Below, piece after piece: positions 6,030 through 7,476 of a stretch of DNA of 7,476 nucleotides. The translations under genes and the position numbers were made by a program. Within the stretch, counting starts at the first letter, position 1; the number at the start of each line of letters is the position of its first letter. The DNA comes from Neisseriaceae bacterium. GTDB taxonomy: Bacteria > Pseudomonadota > Gammaproteobacteria > Burkholderiales > Neisseriaceae. The stretch is taken from contig JAFWUA010000077.1 in the NCBI GenBank assembly GCA_017518785.1, forward strand, positions 1 through 7,476, in the 5' to 3' direction. The notes below the pieces were generated by a model. It did no database searches, was not told the origin of the DNA, and worked only from the letters and a program-made list of their open reading frames with translations.

Positions 6030-7037
6030 ATGAAAAAAATACTATCTCGAACGATTTATCTTATTGTTTTTATTTTATTTATTACAATTGGATTTGGTTC
6101 ATTTTTACTATTTTATCCCAAGCAACTACCGGACAATTATCGGCTATTAGTGAAAAATTCACAGGGCTGGAATGAAGTTGCATCGACCCTGCACAATGAT
6201 AAGGCTGTCAATCATAAGCTATCAGTAAAAGCTGCTGTGCGTATTTATGCTTATTTTAATCCCAATCCTACAATTCAAGCAGGTTTCTATCATATGTCTG
6301 GCAAATATTCCGCTTGGCAAATCGTGCAGCATCTTGCTGTTGCTACTCCTGATAAAATTCGCATTCGCATTGCCGAAGGGCATACTTTTGCACAAATTCG
6401 CAATAGCTTTCCGGCAGACTTAAAACGCAGTACATCAAATTTAAGTGAAACAGAAATCTTGTCGCAAATCGACCCTAAATCAGAAGCGGTTAATTTAGAA
6501 GGATTATTATTTCCAGATACTTATATTGAGTCAAGCAATATCAATGAACTTGAAATTTATCGTATTGCTTATAAAAAAATGCAAAAAACCTTAAATAAGG
6601 TTTGGGAAAATCGAGATCAAGGATTGCCATATAACAATCCTTATGAATTATTAATTATGGCAAGTATCATCGAAAAAGAAACCAATCTGCCAGAAGATAG
6701 CCGCAAAGTTTCCGCAGTATTTGTAAATCGCTTGAAAATAAATATGAAATTACAAACAGACCCTACGGTGATTTACGGTATGGGAGATAAATATCAGGGG
6801 AAAATTCACAAAGAAGATTTACAACGCGACACTCCATATAATACTTATACACGTCATGGCTTGCCACCAACACCCATTTGTGCCCCATCACAAGCCTCGT
6901 TAGAAGCAGCCGCACACCCTGCTGATGTTACATATATGTATTTTGTTGCCAAACAAGACGGTAGCAAGGAAAGCCATTTTAGCAATACCTTGCAAGAACA
7001 TAATGAAGCTGTACAACGATATATTTTGAAAAAATAA
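6030..7037 (+). CDS. mltG: Endolytic peptidoglycan transglycosylase MltG
   Basis: MltG cleaves nascent glycan strands at the inner membrane and is thought to act as a terminator of peptidoglycan polymerisation. This 335-residue protein has a short basic start, one transmembrane segment (about 8-29), a periplasmic LysM-like region (about 36-110), and the YceG/MltG catalytic domain: EGLLFPDTY (157-165), IMASIIEKET (209-218) with the catalytic glutamate at 215 (equivalent to E. coli Glu218), LQTDPTVIYGMGDKY (241-255), YNTYTRHGLPPTPICAP and the C-terminal FSNTLQEHN. The length is normal and nothing essential is missing. The start ATG 6030 gives the expected membrane anchor, although the ribosome site is weak. 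In many bacteria tmk follows mltG; here a palindromic element and rpmI follow instead. A reverse uptake sequence at 6408-6420 encodes F-P-A-D within the variable part. Confidence 0.95.
   Translation: MKKILSRTIYLIVFILFITIGFGSFLLFYPKQLPDNYRLLVKNSQGWNEVASTLHNDKAVNHKLSVKAAVRIYAYFNPNPTIQAGFYHMSGKYSAWQIVQHLAVATPDKIRIRIAEGHTFAQIRNSFPADLKRSTSNLSETEILSQIDPKSEAVNLEGLLFPDTYIESSNINELEIYRIAYKKMQKTLNKVWENRDQGLPYNNPYELLIMASIIEKETNLPEDSRKVSAVFVNRLKINMKLQTDPTVIYGMGDKYQGKIHKEDLQRDTPYNTYTRHGLPPTPICAPSQASLEAAAHPADVTYMYFVAKQDGSKESHFSNTLQEHNEAVQRYILKK
6408..6420 (-). repeat. Candidate uptake sequence (DUS) copy 7, inside mltG
   Basis: This exact AGTCTGCCGGAAA lies on the non-coding strand of mltG; the sense strand reads as Phe-Pro-Ala-Asp in a loop region between the LysM-like part and the catalytic core. 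Confidence 0.7.
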
Positions 7038-7050
7038 ACAGCAAAAGTCT

Positions 7051-7182
7051 GAAACCTTTGCAAAACCAACTTTTTTCTCATTCGTCATTCTGAACTTCGT
7101 TACGAATTTTTTTATTTAACAAACAATTAGATTCTTCACTTTCCTGCGGAAAGTTCAGAATGACGAGTTTTGCAAAGGTTTC
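7051..7182. mobile_element. Palindromic MITE-like element, copy D, inserted in a DUS
   Basis: The ends GAAACCTTTGCAAAAC (7051-7066) and GTTTTGCAAAGGTTTC (7167-7182) are perfect inverted repeats, bounded exactly by AGTCT at 7046-7050 and 7183-7187. The right-hand AGTCT begins an intact uptake sequence. The T-rich spacer (7067-7082, containing CTTTTTTCTCATT) is in the left arm, whereas copies A-C have the complementary A-rich spacer in the right arm, so this copy is inverted relative to them. The right arm also has a small hairpin CTTTCC/GGAAAG. It starts 13 bases after the mltG stop codon. Confidence 0.82.
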
Positions 7183-7195
7183 AGTCTGCCGGAAA
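7183..7195 (+). repeat. Candidate uptake sequence (DUS) copy 8
   Basis: This exact AGTCTGCCGGAAA on the plus strand directly follows element D and contains that element's presumed target duplication. Confidence 0.7.
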
Positions 7196-7218
7196 AAGCA
7201 AACACTATCACAAACCCA

Positions 7219-7248
7219 TTGCATTAAATGTATTTTTTATCATATAAT
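7219..7248 (+). promoter_or_regulatory. Candidate rpmI promoter
   Basis: A perfect TATAAT at 7243-7248 is preceded by TTGCAT at 7219-7224 with an 18-base spacer. Transcription would start near 7255, giving a leader of roughly 115 bases. This explains how rpmI is expressed although mltG and a palindromic element, not infC, lie upstream. Confidence 0.6.
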
Positions 7249-7257
7249 TGCGAATTC

Positions 7258-7283
7258 TGTTTTTGCCGTTTATGGCAAAAACA
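7258..7283 (+). promoter_or_regulatory. Hairpin at the 5' end of the rpmI leader
   Basis: TGTTTTTGCC (7258-7267) and GGCAAAAACA (7274-7283) form a perfect 10-bp stem with the loop GTTTAT. It would lie at the very start of the transcript. It is not followed by a U-tract, so it is not a terminator. A second small hairpin TGTTG/CAACA (7316-7328) and a TCCT at 7332-7335 that could pair with the AGGA of the rpmI ribosome site lie downstream. Autoregulation by a ribosomal protein is possible but unproven. Confidence 0.5.
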
Positions 7284-7371
7284 AATTTAAGTGGTGTCGG
7301 GGAAGTCTTTTTAAGTGTTGTACCAACAACCTCCTGATGCCTGATTTTAAACAATAAAAAAGGATTTTCTT

Positions 7372-7476
7372 ATGCCTAAAATGAAAACCAAATCCAGTGC
7401 GAAAAAACGTTTCAAAGCATTGGGCAATGGTGGTGTTAAACGCAGTTTTGCGTTCAAACGCCACATTCTGACCAAA
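7372..7476 (+). CDS. rpmI: Large ribosomal subunit protein bL35 (cut by window edge)
   Basis: The 35 codons present start MPKMKTKSSAKKRF and run through NGGVKRSFAFKRHILTK, the highly conserved basic N-terminal half of bL35 and very close to the Neisseria protein. About 30 further codons are expected beyond the window. The ribosome site AAAGGA (7359-7364) is seven bases from ATG 7372. rplT usually follows and infC usually precedes rpmI; here no infC is found directly upstream. Confidence 0.95.
   Translation, partial: MPKMKTKSSAKKRFKALGNGGVKRSFAFKRHILTK

Noticed and set aside
6854..7088. Two overlapping minus-strand frames over the mltG end
   Set aside because: Both are antisense to the conserved MltG C-terminus and run into the palindromic element.
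3302..7195. A CRISPR array built from the recurring 13-mer
   Set aside because: Copies are irregularly spaced, in both orientations, and lie inside genes.
7258..7283. The rpmI leader hairpin as an intrinsic terminator of mltG
   Set aside because: No U-tract follows the stem on either strand.
7160..7464. Frames on both strands through element D and the rpmI leader
   Set aside because: They read through repeat and leader sequence and antisense rpmI; composition is not protein-like.

Overview
The window looks like chromosomal DNA of an AT-rich betaproteobacterium of the Neisseriaceae. The clues are an L35 N-terminus (MPKMKTKSSAKKRF...) and a PrmC that both read like Neisseria proteins, free-standing HldA heptose kinase for lipooligosaccharide core, and a dense short repeat that behaves like a DNA uptake sequence (DUS). 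The repeat, AGTCTGCCGGAAA, is not one of the DUS dialects I know (Neisseria, Kingella, Simonsiella, Eikenella and similar types), so the lineage may be one whose dialect is undescribed. Genus cannot be fixed from this window.

Layout. 1-440: intergenic, with the right end of one palindromic element (1-52) and one complete element (213-369) in front of patZ. 456-3145 (+): a protein lysine acetyltransferase of the Pat/PatZ type, split in two by a frameshift into an NDP-forming acyl-CoA synthetase-like part and a GNAT part. 3146-3516: intergenic with two more complete elements (3156-3286, 3343-3475) and two DUS. 3517-4008 (+): small four-helix membrane protein of unknown function, overlapping tail-to-tail with prmC. 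3951-4763 (-): prmC. 4787-4823: DUS-derived terminator. 4841-5797 (-): hldA. 6030-7037 (+): mltG. 7051-7182: fourth complete element. 7219-7476 (+): promoter, structured leader and first 35 codons of rpmI.

The genes are mostly unrelated housekeeping functions: acetylation control of acetyl-CoA metabolism (patZ), release-factor methylation (prmC), LPS inner-core heptose (hldA), peptidoglycan strand termination (mltG) and ribosome (rpmI). No operon larger than the split patZ pair is evident; hldA and prmC are in series but separated by a terminator.

The most notable content lies between the genes. Eight exact copies of the 13-mer AGTCTGCCGGAAA occur in under 4 kb. A family of about 130-157 bp MITE-like palindromic elements is present in at least five copies; each of the four complete ones is bounded exactly by a 5-6 bp direct repeat, as expected for target-site duplications. 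Two of them sit at exactly the same position inside a DUS copy, with AGTCT as the duplicated target, which suggests a small mobile element that uses the uptake sequence as its landing site.
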